Below, one piece after another: positions 1-8,640 of a stretch of DNA of 16,289 bases. The position numbers and the translations under genes were made by a program. Source of the stretch: Cyclostephanos tholiformis (taxonomy: Eukaryota; Bacillariophyta; Thalassiosirophyceae; Thalassiosirales; Thalassiosiraceae); NCBI GenBank assembly GCA_036939975.1, contig JALLPB010000754.1:1-16289 (forward strand), read 5' to 3'. Positions within the stretch are counted from its first letter, which is position 1, and every line of letters begins with the position of its first letter. The notes beneath the pieces are model-generated. The model was not told where the DNA came from. It saw nothing but the letters and a program-made list of their open reading frames with translations, and did not search any database.

Positions 1-275
1 TGTCCTACGATAGGGTGTTTTACTAAAGCAAGGTATATGAGTCAATCTCCCTTTTAATAGAGTATTTCTTAACAGCTTAACAGCTAAGTCTGTTTTGGTG
101 GGAAAAAACTCCTCAGCGTTCGTACTTTTGGGTAGGTACATATCCATGGCGGTAACTATTTTTGCCTGCGTTGACTCTCTCTACCTACGTAAGAATCTTC
201 CAGTTGGCTCTCAACCAATTCACTAAAACATATCTTACACTAAACATTCAACCATGGCCAAAATGGCCAGTGGAA
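1..275. other. Non-coding flank of piggyBac remnant
   Basis: No coding region is recognised here. The stretch is AT-rich and has two TTAA tetramers near 70-80. TTAA is the target preferred by piggyBac elements, so an end of the neighbouring decayed transposon could lie here, but I found no terminal inverted repeat to confirm it. A small direct and inverted TGGCCA repeat sits at about 255-269. Confidence 0.4.
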
Positions 276-2945
276 TCAATGGGACGATGACACTGATATT
301 GTATGGGGGCCTCCCTTTACCCCTTGGAAAGGCTCCATGGAAGTTTCATTGATTGTTGGGTGGTATTCATAGTAATATATATGGCTTAGTTTAGTACTAT
401 TGTCATCATGTTTTTTTGTTGTGATGAAGATGTGATAGTGCCGATGACATGTTGCTGCCCTCCCTTTGATGTAGCTATTGCAAAGGAAGATATCCTTGCC
501 ACATTGTATGCTCCACTTCTCACAGTGCATGTATGTGTCACTGCTACCAGGGCACTTTGCCATGCTTGTCCTCTTTCCTGTGCACTGTTTTTCCCCCACA
601 TTGCTCTGATGGACCATCCAAGGTGATGTTCTTTTCCTCTCATGCTTCCAAAGAGCATAATTTGCCTCAACAGGCACTTTGACAGGATTTGGCATCACCC
701 GAACTGGCATGAAACCAATAGCATCCGAGCAAATGCTCCAGCCACTAAGCCACCTGAACAACTTTGTCATGTCCTGAATCCAGCTTGGATGCTCTGCCCT
801 CAACTTTCTTATTGCTGGACTCCTCTGACACATGTATCAGCTCCCTCACTGCATCGCCCATGTCCAACACCCTTCTGCCCGGTGTGTGCCAATTGAATTG
901 CGCCCAGTACATTTTGTAGGCATTGTTCTATGCCATGTTGTATAGACAACAAATGAGCTTTGGCATCCAATTATGAAGCCGGCTCTTACACCCCAGATCG
1001 TAATTCACCTCCACTCCATTCCCCCTATCAACAAGATGGAATGTGTTGCAATAGTCTTTTGATTGTGCCAGGCACAGCACCTCTGTCCTGTGTCTCTTCC
1101 ACTTACCAACATCTTGTGCTGCCAGCAAACACTATCATACATCCCCTTCTTCATCTTTGAGATGTGATTGGCAATGTCAGTGCCAACACAATTTGACTGT
1201 GTCATCCTAAACATATTTACCCCCCAAACATCTATCATTGCCATGATGTTGCCCATGTAGGCGCTGTCCATCATCATGCATGTCCATCATCATGCATTGT
1301 CCATTCCCTTTGAAGTCTTCAAGCATCAATGAAAAAAGATTCACCCACTTTTGCACACCGATGGTGTGATCGGTCTTCCGACCCAAATCCTTGTCTGACT
1401 TTCTGCTAAAGACACGTACATGTAACTTGTGCGATGCAAGCTTGCCGTAGGTTATGGCCAATGAGTGAATTGTTGCACCAGTACAAATCAGCTTTGGATC
1501 TGGCCCTTGCGTGATTGGGCTATGGTACCAGCCAGCAACATGACTCTCCTCAAATGTGACCCAGCATCTAAACTGCACACACTCCTTCGAGTGACAGTTG
1601 AACCCATCCTCAAAAAGTGCAAACTTACGGCAATGGTGAGCCGTGTCATCTGGACTGCTCACTTTTTATCCCCTTAAATCTCATTCCATTCATCCCTGTC
1701 ATCTTCATCTCAATTGTCATCAAAATGCAAACAACAATACATATCCTCAAATGCATTTTTGGGCATGCTTTCCATGCACATACCAAGAATGGCATCGAGT
1801 GACTCTTGAGTCGACCAACATCTCTCAATTGACGGGTTACCCCGCAAACTTTGGGCAATCTGACATCCAAAAAAATGGGCAATGTGATCTGCATTGTTGT
1901 ATTTTTCATCAGCGGGATTGTAATACTTTGGTGTCCATCCCTTCATATGGATGGAGTGCACCATATAATTTTGCATCCTTGCAGCCAAACACTCATAAAA
2001 AGTTTTGCCATCCCCATTTTTTTTGAGCATTCACTCAAAGATGCGATGGAATCAAAGGTCTCCCCACTCATCCATGAACACCATCAGCTCCTCCTCTGTC
2101 ACATTTGGTTGAAATTTCTCCAACCCATGGTAGGGAATTGGCTCAACATCTTGTCCCCTATCACGGTTGACGTGCATCATCCAATCCTTGGGCGACGATT
2201 TTTTGTACCTCCTCTGCTCATCATCATCGACATCCGCATCCACATCACCATCACCATCCTCAATGCTCAATAACAAACTATCATGGTTGATTGTCTTTTA
2301 TTGTTGCATGTGGTTGCCAGCCCCTTCCTCCTCTTTGTCATTGCCTTTGTCGTCGTTTTCCTCACCTTTTTTTTCATCTTCATCGCTCTCTTTGTCATCG
2401 TCATCATCGGTCATTCCCGAATTCATCAAAATTGTCGGACTGCACCGTTCATGATGTTCTTGTCAAAACCTATCCCCACAGGCATGCGGGAGGGGGACCC
2501 CATGAAGATAGCCATGATATCTGGTTGCTGGTTGACAACGTTGTGGCATGGCAACTCACACCATCTCATCATCTGGATTGCCCAGACAGCAATCCGGAAG
2601 ATGGAAGCATTCAAAGCCGGGTTGCTCCATGTCCATGTAGGTAAGGACAGACTCATAGAGCATCCGATAGCAATGGTCATCGCCGTCGAGCTGTACTTTG
2701 AAGTAGTATGCTCATGGCTAGTTGAAATTTATTGGCACAATACAACCAGGCTTGAGATGGTCATCTTGATAGGCAGGCCACCAGCTGTTTGGGATGATCA
2801 GCCAGAGGCCCACTAACAACTCAGCCCATTCCAGGCCAATGGGGATGTGATTGATGCCAAGGGGGGAGTTGTGGGGCATGGGATCAGCTGTTGGTTTGGA
2901 AGTAGTTGGGTGGCACAATTTGTGAGATGTGGTGACATCACACAT
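276..2945 (-). pseudogene. PiggyBac-like transposase pseudogene
   Basis: This is a remnant of a cut-and-paste DNA transposase of the piggyBac (DDE_Tnp_1_7) type, which acts in the nucleus. Read right to left, the conserved pieces come in family order. An N-terminal part (2718-2945) has an ATG at 2943-2945. A part with YYFKVQLDG and MLYESVLTYMDM (about 2580-2712) follows, then an Asp/Glu-rich linker (about 2230-2430). Next come KGWTPKYYNPADEKYNNADH (1710-2030), VAGWYHSPIT and the TGAT segment (1290-1662), and the core MMMDSAYMGNIM (about 1240-1277). LAQSKDYCNTFHLVDRGNG and CKSRLHNWMPKL (928-1128) and a Cys/His-rich C-terminus (about 410-560) complete it. The pieces fall in different reading registers. 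In-frame stops occur, for example two near 2708-2717, and register changes occur near 1665-1690, 1266-1297, 1100-1130 and 840-930, so it cannot encode an active enzyme. The acidic linker explains a long hydrophobic ORF on the opposite strand. The family call is firm; exact ends are not. Confidence 0.85.
1266..1297. repeat. 16-bp tandem duplication in transposase core
   Basis: GTCCATCATCATGCAT occurs twice in direct tandem (1266-1281 and 1282-1297). The repeat falls on the codons for the Met-Met-Met-Asp stretch that precedes SAYMG in the transposase remnant. Sixteen bases are not a multiple of three, so the duplication alone moves the downstream part into another register, which matches the register change seen here. 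Confidence 0.9.
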
Positions 2946-3042
2946 CTTTCTTTTGTTTCTGGTACAAATCTACATATGACAATCAGCTTCAAAATTTTGG
3001 CACGCACAAAAACACAAAAGCACAACTCGAGTTCTTAGCAAG

Positions 3043-3121
3043 TATAAAAAGGGCATGGGAAGATGCTCTTTTGATGTCATTGTTCTCACAAGCTTTGTAA
3101 CAGCCGCCATAAATGGTGAGT
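3043..3121 (+). promoter_or_regulatory. Candidate TATA box with ATG and splice-donor-like motif
   Basis: TATAAAAA at 3043-3050 lies about 63 bp upstream of an ATG (3113-3115). The ATG is followed directly by GTGAGTAAG, a good match to a eukaryotic 5' splice donor. The arrangement would suit a gene whose first coding exon is little more than a start codon. No convincing acceptor or downstream coding exon was found, and AT-rich DNA yields TATA matches by chance, so this is only a candidate. It points away from the piggyBac remnant. Confidence 0.2.
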
Positions 3122-3453
3122 AAGCTGATATTCTTGTGCTTTCAATGCACTATCTAACTCTGTGAATGGATAAAAATTCAGCAAAAAACTACAATTTTAT
3201 GTAGCTATTACAAAAAATGGATGCTCGTGAGCGTCCATAGCTGTTACCATTGAATACACAGTTTAGGAAATATGCAGCATAGGATAATTGTGAGAAAGAG
3301 GATCGCTACATAAATTCCATTTATCTGCCACTGCATTTCTGGCCATCATCCATCAAAGAAAAACTATTACGGTTAATTGAAAATCTCGAGGTTTATAAAT
3401 AGAAAAAAGAATTTATGCAAGGTAAGTTCATGGTGAAACGGTACTAAGGTAAA

Positions 3454-3506
3454 TAGGCAGTGGTAGGCTAGGGGGCCCCAGGTTTGAGCCCCGGGGGTTT
3501 GAAGCC
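3454..3506 (+). mobile_element. Possible tRNA-derived SINE fragment
   Basis: TAGGCAGTGGTAGG at 3454-3467 resembles a tRNA A box (TAGCNCAGTGGTAG type). GGTTTGAAGCC at 3496-3506 differs by one base from the B-box consensus GGTTCGAANCC. The two lie 42 bp apart start to start, close to tRNA spacing. A second B-box-like copy, GGTTTGAGCCC, sits at 3481-3491, and a T-run follows at 3532-3535. No cloverleaf can be drawn with confidence, so this is not called as a tRNA gene. The motifs could also be chance in a GC-rich patch. Confidence 0.25.
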
Positions 3507-3547
3507 CTGGGTGGGCCGGAGTGGACAAAATGTTTTCCCCCAATAAC

Positions 3548-3624
3548 TTAGGGTTGCACATGGTGCCCTGATAGTTAGGGTTGTGTGCAGATGCCCTGAT
3601 AGTGTTAGGGTTGTGTGCAGCTGG
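3548..3624. repeat. Degenerate short tandem repeat, about 27-30 bp unit
   Basis: Three units start with TTAGGGTTG at 3548, 3575 and 3605. The first two continue to GCCCTGATAG, and units two and three share TTGTGTGCAG. The third is partial. The array directly follows the possible SINE fragment and may be part of its 3' end. Confidence 0.7.
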
Positions 3625-4621
3625 GGGGCTGGGTATTTTTTTATGGACAGCAGCCAGAAATTCAGTGGCAGATAATAAGGTTTAAACACAAGATCTAAAT
3701 GATTCCTACAATAACATACATCTTTGATAAGATAGCCATCTTCCTCTTGACAAGACAACTTAATCCATACCCAATACTCCTATTGCACCTGACGCATTTG
3801 GTTTGATGAATTTTGTGCACTTTATCATGAACATGTTATTGATAAGTATGACGCTGTGTATGACTACATAAAAATATGGTACTATGATACATACCCATCA
3901 TAAAAAGACTTAGCAAAAAATGAACATCACCATGGCGGATCCGATCGCAGGGTCCAGCAGCATGGCTATCATAAATGTAGCCCCCACTCGTGGCAACCCC
4001 TTTGCAATGGGCTCATAGAGGGCCCATATGAAGGATTTTATTCAATTACTTACACTGGCTAAGAAAATAATATGTTTATTGAAGGCATCTATTTTATTTT
4101 ATTTTTTACATCTACTGAACTCAATCACCCTAGAATTGATGGATTCGCACCCTACCCCTTGCCCCCCTCTGGCTGTGCATCCTTATCCATTTCTTTGTTG
4201 GATTGCCTGCATTTTTTGTTGGTTTTTGTGTGTTCAATATTGTGAGGCGGGCATCTAAGGCCTCATCTTAATTTATTTGTCCTTCATTTTTGGTCACTTC
4301 AATCGCTGCCCCCACAGTGCAAATCAAAACAAATCACACATGCTCGATGTTGCCCACGATAATTTGAGCTCACACATTGAGCAGGGTTGGGCAGCAGACA
4401 GCAATGAGTGGTGGCAAAGGCAGTGGTGGATATTGTCAGTGTTGGGGAAAAAATCGATTTAACGAGCACTGGCAGAAAAAGAGACAGAACTCACCCCCCT
4501 CCAAAAAAAACCGAGCATGCCAAATGTCAGCCACAACGTGGCAAGTATGCATGTCATGCCAGAACCTGTGGCAGACTGCCACGGACAGCAGCATAGGCTG
4601 TGACCAACATTGCCCATGGTT

Positions 4622-4643
4622 GGTGTGTTTGTGTGTGTGTGTC
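4622..4643. repeat. Short imperfect GT microsatellite
   Basis: An interrupted run of GT dinucleotides. It has no evident function. Confidence 0.7.
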
Positions 4644-4898
4644 TTAGTTACGTCGTACAAAGACTGAGGTATTGAGTCCCAGTCGTACAAAAGTCATACA
4701 ACCCACAAAACCCCTAACAAAAAAAGTCATAAATACGATGCTGTGTACAACCACCATGTGGTGGAACTACCATAAAAATACTCCAGTTTTTAGCAGGGGT
4801 GTAAAAATTCCTCTGTGCAGACACACTGTGCCTCTCGTGGAAATACGACCTTGGTCATATTTTCAAAAAATAATGGATTTTCAGCCACCTGAAACCAT

Positions 4899-4903
4899 GA
4901 ATT
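4899..4903. repeat. Target site duplication GAATT, left copy
   Basis: GAATT flanks the 3' LTR here and recurs at 13479-13483 beyond the 5' LTR. Five bases is the usual Ty3/gypsy length. The same bases allow a 4-bp (AATT) or 6-bp (GAATTC) reading because LTR end bases are shared. Confidence 0.85.
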
Positions 4904-5027
4904 CTTAGATGACTTGGGATGAAGTGAGACTAAGGATTGGTTTATTGCTACAATCCTAAGGTTCAACGCAGACCAAGGACAGACGGGCAGGCAGACAGAC
5001 CGAGCACCTAGGGACCTAGTCCCTTAA
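4904..5027 (-). repeat. 3' LTR of the retrotransposon
   Basis: This 124-bp direct repeat matches 13355-13478 except at four positions (three transitions, one transversion). In element orientation it runs from TTAAGGGAC to CATCTAAG rather than the common TG...CA. An inverted repeat CTAAGGATTG (4930-4939) with CAATCCTAAG (4951-4960) has one mismatch in this copy. Because the flanks share bases with the LTR ends, the LTR could be 123-125 bp and the target duplication 4-6 bp. Confidence 0.92.
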
Positions 5028-5261
5028 GCGGCCCAAAAATACTTGACGAGATCAACGAGTCAAATCGTGCAAGGGATGCTCTGCAATGTCCAAAATTGTC
5101 CAGAAAAGGTAAAGCACATGACTTCATTGACTGCGTTGGAATCAGATACCATTGCTGATCGCGATAGATTGAAACGGTAAATAGCCGCCATACCCAAAAG
5201 GGTCCCCAAAAGAAAGAAAAAAGAAAAAGTGGGGGGGTGGCTGAATATCCGAGACCTTTTG
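5028..5261 (-). other. Retrotransposon 3' untranslated region
   Basis: These 234 bp lie between the last stop of the polyprotein (5262-5264) and the 3' LTR. An LTR element should have a polypurine tract on its coding strand next to the 3' LTR. Here the coding strand reads TATTTTTGGGCCGC just before the LTR, which is not purine-rich. The obvious A/G-rich run (5209-5238) is on the opposite strand and about 180 bp away. The tract is either degenerate or of unusual sequence. Confidence 0.6.
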
Positions 5262-6440
5262 TCAGGGATACAGCTGCTGGAATTCCCGCTCTAACGCGGC
5301 TGGCGGTGAAATATCCCTGAGTGGGGAACCACCGGAAAAGATAGTGTGGGCGCCGGCATCAACGTGCACAGAGTAGGTAGGAACATCCTCCGGAGGAACC
5401 AAGTTGTGGAACATCGAAGTGTGCAAGCGGAGGATGCGCCATTCGTTGCTGCCCACACGATCACAGCTCTTCCGGCCGCCAATCGTGGCAAAATCAAAGG
5501 GGCCATGGATGAACATGTCGGAATGGGTGAGGTTAACGAATTGGCAGAATGGAAGCAGGTTGTGACGTGCGGCATAGGCTTCGGAGGTCTCAGTCGGTCG
5601 GATGAGGTGCGTGTCGGAAGAGGAGCATGGCCCCATCAGGTCAGACTGAGAGTGATAACGGAGCCAATAGCGTTGATTCACAGCATTCATCCGTGGGTCG
5701 GATGGGTGGCTTGTGTAGAAATTGACAATGTACTTTCCATCCTCAAAGCAGGAGGGGTAGGACGCTGTCGTCGCCTGCAGGGCAACACGAACCAGTCGCC
5801 ATTCGCAACTAGACGTCCCAATTTTCCATGAAATGAAAAACAACTTGTCGATGCTGTTGATGATTTGCTTGGCAAGGGTAGAGGCCGGAGGGACCGCAAA
5901 AGGGTTGGGGCATGTAGGAGGTGCCGGTGGGGGGCCAGTATAGAACCCTGACGAAAGCACCGCGTCATCACCAATGTCCATATCAGCGCTGCAGTCAATC
6001 TCTAACTCTAACATTAGCTCCTCATTCAATTCAGCCAAGGTTGGCCAAGCAAATCGGAGGGAGTCATCCGTCATTAGGTACTGAGCAGGCGCAACGAATG
6101 GCATGGGGGGGATGAATCCTGTGATACTGGCCTCCTTATAGGGATGCTCCTTGAACTTGCGGTTGAGCTGTCCAAACTGATTGTCCCCACCATCAAGCGG
6201 GCGGAAGGGAATCAGTTCAGCAGGGTATTGGGATAGATCGGAGGCATGCTTCTTGACGGTGGTTTTGGTGGTGCAATGTTCGAGTTCATAAGATGCGCCG
6301 TGAAGTTTGGACACAATTCTCCACGGTCCCGTAAAGGGGAATGAGAGTTTGTCCACCTGCCCGCGTGTTGCATCAGAGCGAACAGCCCGACGGGCAAACA
6401 CAATATCCCCCACGGAGTATAATGTAGGGTCTGGCCGTCA
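5262..6440 (-). pseudogene. Integrase C-terminal GPY/F module and unknown C-terminal domain
   Basis: The same register continues past the TGA at 6438-6440 (RPDPTLYSVGDIVFARR). A GPY/F-type module, FPFTGPWRIVSKLHGASYEL (about 6279-6338), is the DNA-binding end of Ty3/gypsy integrases. No chromodomain is recognised after it. Instead about 340 more residues follow, open to the TGA at 5262-5264. They hold a Pro-rich patch (TGPPPAPPTCPNP) and then a globular-looking stretch with NAVNQRYWLRYHS, NLTHSDMFIHGPFDF and VPTYSVHVDAGAHT. I do not recognise this part as a known domain; it may be conserved among related algal elements. The ORF is free of stops for 383 codons, which suggests it was under selection in the recent parent. 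Confidence 0.85.
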
Positions 6441-7628
6441 TGAGTGAACGAGTTCGCGATGAAACGCGCGTTGCTCCTTGACCAAAAGAGAAGCCACCTC
6501 CCGGAGCACAGACAGGCATTTAGTGAGATTGCGCAAGTATGACGTGACGGTGGGTGGCGTAGATGTCAGCTCGAAATGCTTGGTCGACAAAAAATCAATA
6601 GGGAATTGAAATTCCCGCCCGAGTGCAACAAAGCAGTGTGAAAGGTCCGTACCGGGGATGGGGGAGCTGTTCCATGCATAAAGCAGCAGAAGGATGGCTT
6701 CCATCGCAACCCAGACGGAGTCGCGCTCGTTTGTCATGATCTTCAGGCCTTTGTTCAGGTATCGATTTACACGCTCGACCAGCATCGGGTTGTGATTGCC
6801 CCCAGACAACACATGTCTGTTGATCTGAAGCAAATCAATCGCCTCCTTGAATGCTCCAAAAAATTTACTGTCCTTATCCAGGACAACGGTGCAACAGAAA
6901 CCAAATCTGAGTTGTATTTTCATCATACCAGATGCAAATGTCGTAGAACTTGGAGTTTGAATCGGCTCCATGATGGTGAATCCCGTCATCCCATCAGAGG
7001 CTTAAAGGTACACATCACTGCCCTCGAAGCCAGAGTATTTGCCCACAGAGTAGGCATCAACAAAGAGCACACAAAATGGCGCCTCGATAGGGAAGTGGTA
7101 AACCATATCGGAGGAAGGGCACCATGAGGGGTTCGACAACGCACAACCGGGGCAGGCATGGCACATTCGCTTGATGTACGAGTACATTTCAGGCCAATGG
7201 TAGCGTAGCCGAAGCCGATGAAGGGTGCGTGAAGTATCCAGATGCCCGCCGATCGGGTTTGAATGGAAAGCAACGAAGAGGATGTCGCGTAGGCCTTCGG
7301 GAACAATCTGGAGCCGCGTGTAAAACACGCTTCCACGGATTGGTTCCCAAAAGATCAACATCTCCTCCTCGATGACGATGTGCGATTGGCACAATGGTTG
7401 ACGGTAGACATAGTGGACGTCTTTCAGTGTGGATTTGCATATTTTACTGGGCGGATTCAAAACGAGATTGTGAATCCTCGCACAAGCGGCGTTGCTCTCA
7501 TATGCATTCACCCACCGAGAGTGAGAGGGCAGGTGTGTCCCGATGGCGCCATTGACGAATGATTGGATGGGGGCGGCGGGAGCTGCACAACGACTTGGTG
7601 AAAATAGCTGGCAATTGGAATCACGTAT
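6441..7628 (-). pseudogene. Integrase (zinc domain and catalytic core)
   Basis: Integrase inserts the DNA copy into the host chromosome. In the third register an N-terminal HHCC zinc domain is clear: AFHSNPIGGHL to CHACPGC, with H-x6-H-x29-C-x2-C (about 7143-7265). The core follows, with the first Asp in LFVDAYSVG (about 7056-7058). An in-frame TAA (7002-7004, after SDVYL) interrupts it. Downstream of the stop the same register gives VVLDKDSKFFG (second Asp, about 6876-6878) and NHNPMLVERVNRYL (Glu about 6774-6776), 33 residues apart rather than the usual 35. The stretch before the zinc domain (7310-7628) is likely an N-terminal extension or linker. A second in-frame TGA at 6438-6440 follows RELVHS. 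Confidence 0.92.
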
Positions 7629-8640
7629 CATCACCAGATGCGCATGGACCTGGTCAAAAATCCACGCCGAAGTTAGCTGGGGTACTGCTGAGTCAAGGGC
7701 AAAGGTGCAAGAAGGGTGTGATAGGTGGTACGTCAGCGTATCAACAAAGCCAAAGCACCATGCAAACTCGAATGGTGATATCCCCCTGACATGAGTGTGA
7801 TTATCATGGTGAAATTCAATACCAAAAAGATGCCGGAACATGTTCTGATTCATAGTAGCATCGAATGGGGCGCACATGCCATTGACCCCAACGACTGCTG
7901 CGCAGCATAGAATGCTCTCGTCCATGCCGTGGCCATGAATGTAATACTTTACGAGTACGCCGGATGGAATGGGCATCCCATCAGGTGGGTCGGAAGCCGT
8001 GAACCGCACGTCCTGATGGCAGAAGTCGTCGTCATCGCGTCCGAGGCAGACGAAATGTTTCGGCCTATTGAATGGTTCCCACAAGTATTGAGCAATGGGC
8101 CGCAGGGGGACGGGTGGTGGTTGTTTGAGCTCAATAGGGTCAACCGTGGGCATGCAGGATGAGTGGATGCCAAGAAGTAGGTCGCAACAACCAGCCACAG
8201 AATCACCCATGCCCACAAAGGAGACATCATCGTGAGCAGAAAGGATCCACCCTGCATTCTTCAACGCGTGCCGAAATGAGCGGATGCACCTGCTGTCGTG
8301 GTCGGGGATGATGACGGTGACAACAACCTGGAGGTTCCGTAGCGACCGTAGTTGGGCGATTATGGTGGCTTGGATTTGCCAAAACCTTATCGTTGTCTCG
8401 CTGTCTTGAAAGCGAAGAGAGTGGATAATATATCCATGAATCTGCCCAGTCTTGCCCGAGGAGTGCAGGTGATGGAGCAGTTCAGCACTGCTCCTGAGCA
8501 CTGTGGCACTACCGGCGAATTCATGGAATAAGGCTCTGCCGTAATCATATTGGTCACAAGCGAGCGTAACGTGAAATAGTAGGTTGCGAGACAAGAAGTG
8601 GCCGCCACCAAAAGAATACACGGCCCAGTTGAAATTTGGT
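7629..8640 (-). pseudogene. C5-methyltransferase-like domain inside pol
   Basis: This insert of about 330 residues lies between RNase H and integrase, where typical Ty3/gypsy elements have none. Counting from the GTG codon at 8621, the order fits a C5-cytosine DNA methyltransferase. Motif I-like YSFGGGHF (2-9) is followed by motif II-like TLACD (19-23) and a GW (124-125) before FVGMGDSVAGCCDLLLGI (135-152), in the place of motif VIII. PPPVPLRPIAQYL (168-180) resembles the segment that follows it in the family. Motif IX-like RGISPFEFAWCFGF (279-292) and motif X-like ALDSAVPQLTSAWIFDQV (308-325) close it. The catalytic Pro-Cys of motif IV and the Glu-Asn-Val of motif VI are not visible, so even an intact copy would probably be inactive or act by binding DNA. 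The homology is an inference from motif order and could be a different Rossmann-like domain. Confidence 0.55.

Larger units (their letters stand above)
2946..4898. other. Non-coding region between the two transposons
   Basis: No protein gene is supported in this stretch of about 1.95 kb. Open frames on either strand are short, start at arbitrary points and match no family I recognise. Annotated separately within it are a TATA-like motif with an ATG and donor-like sequence (3043-3121), a possible tRNA-derived SINE fragment (3454-3506), a degenerate tandem repeat (3548-3624) and a short GT microsatellite (4622-4643). The rest shows nothing I can name. Confidence 0.5.

Noticed and set aside
2283..2816. 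Plus-strand 177-codon frame with a strongly hydrophobic start, resembling a membrane protein
   Set aside because: It is the antisense of the Asp/Glu-rich linker and N-terminal part of the piggyBac remnant. GAT/GAA/GAG codons read backwards give Ile, Val, Phe and Leu.
3454..3535. Functional tRNA gene
   Set aside because: A and B boxes are present, but no acceptor, D, anticodon and T stems could be drawn together.
3548..3624. TTAGGG motifs as telomeric repeat
   Set aside because: TTAGGG occurs only once per 27-30-bp unit, and units are degenerate and few.
5346..5831. Plus-strand 161-codon frame
   Set aside because: It is a shadow of the C-terminal retrotransposon domain, which has the longer and homologous reading on the minus strand.
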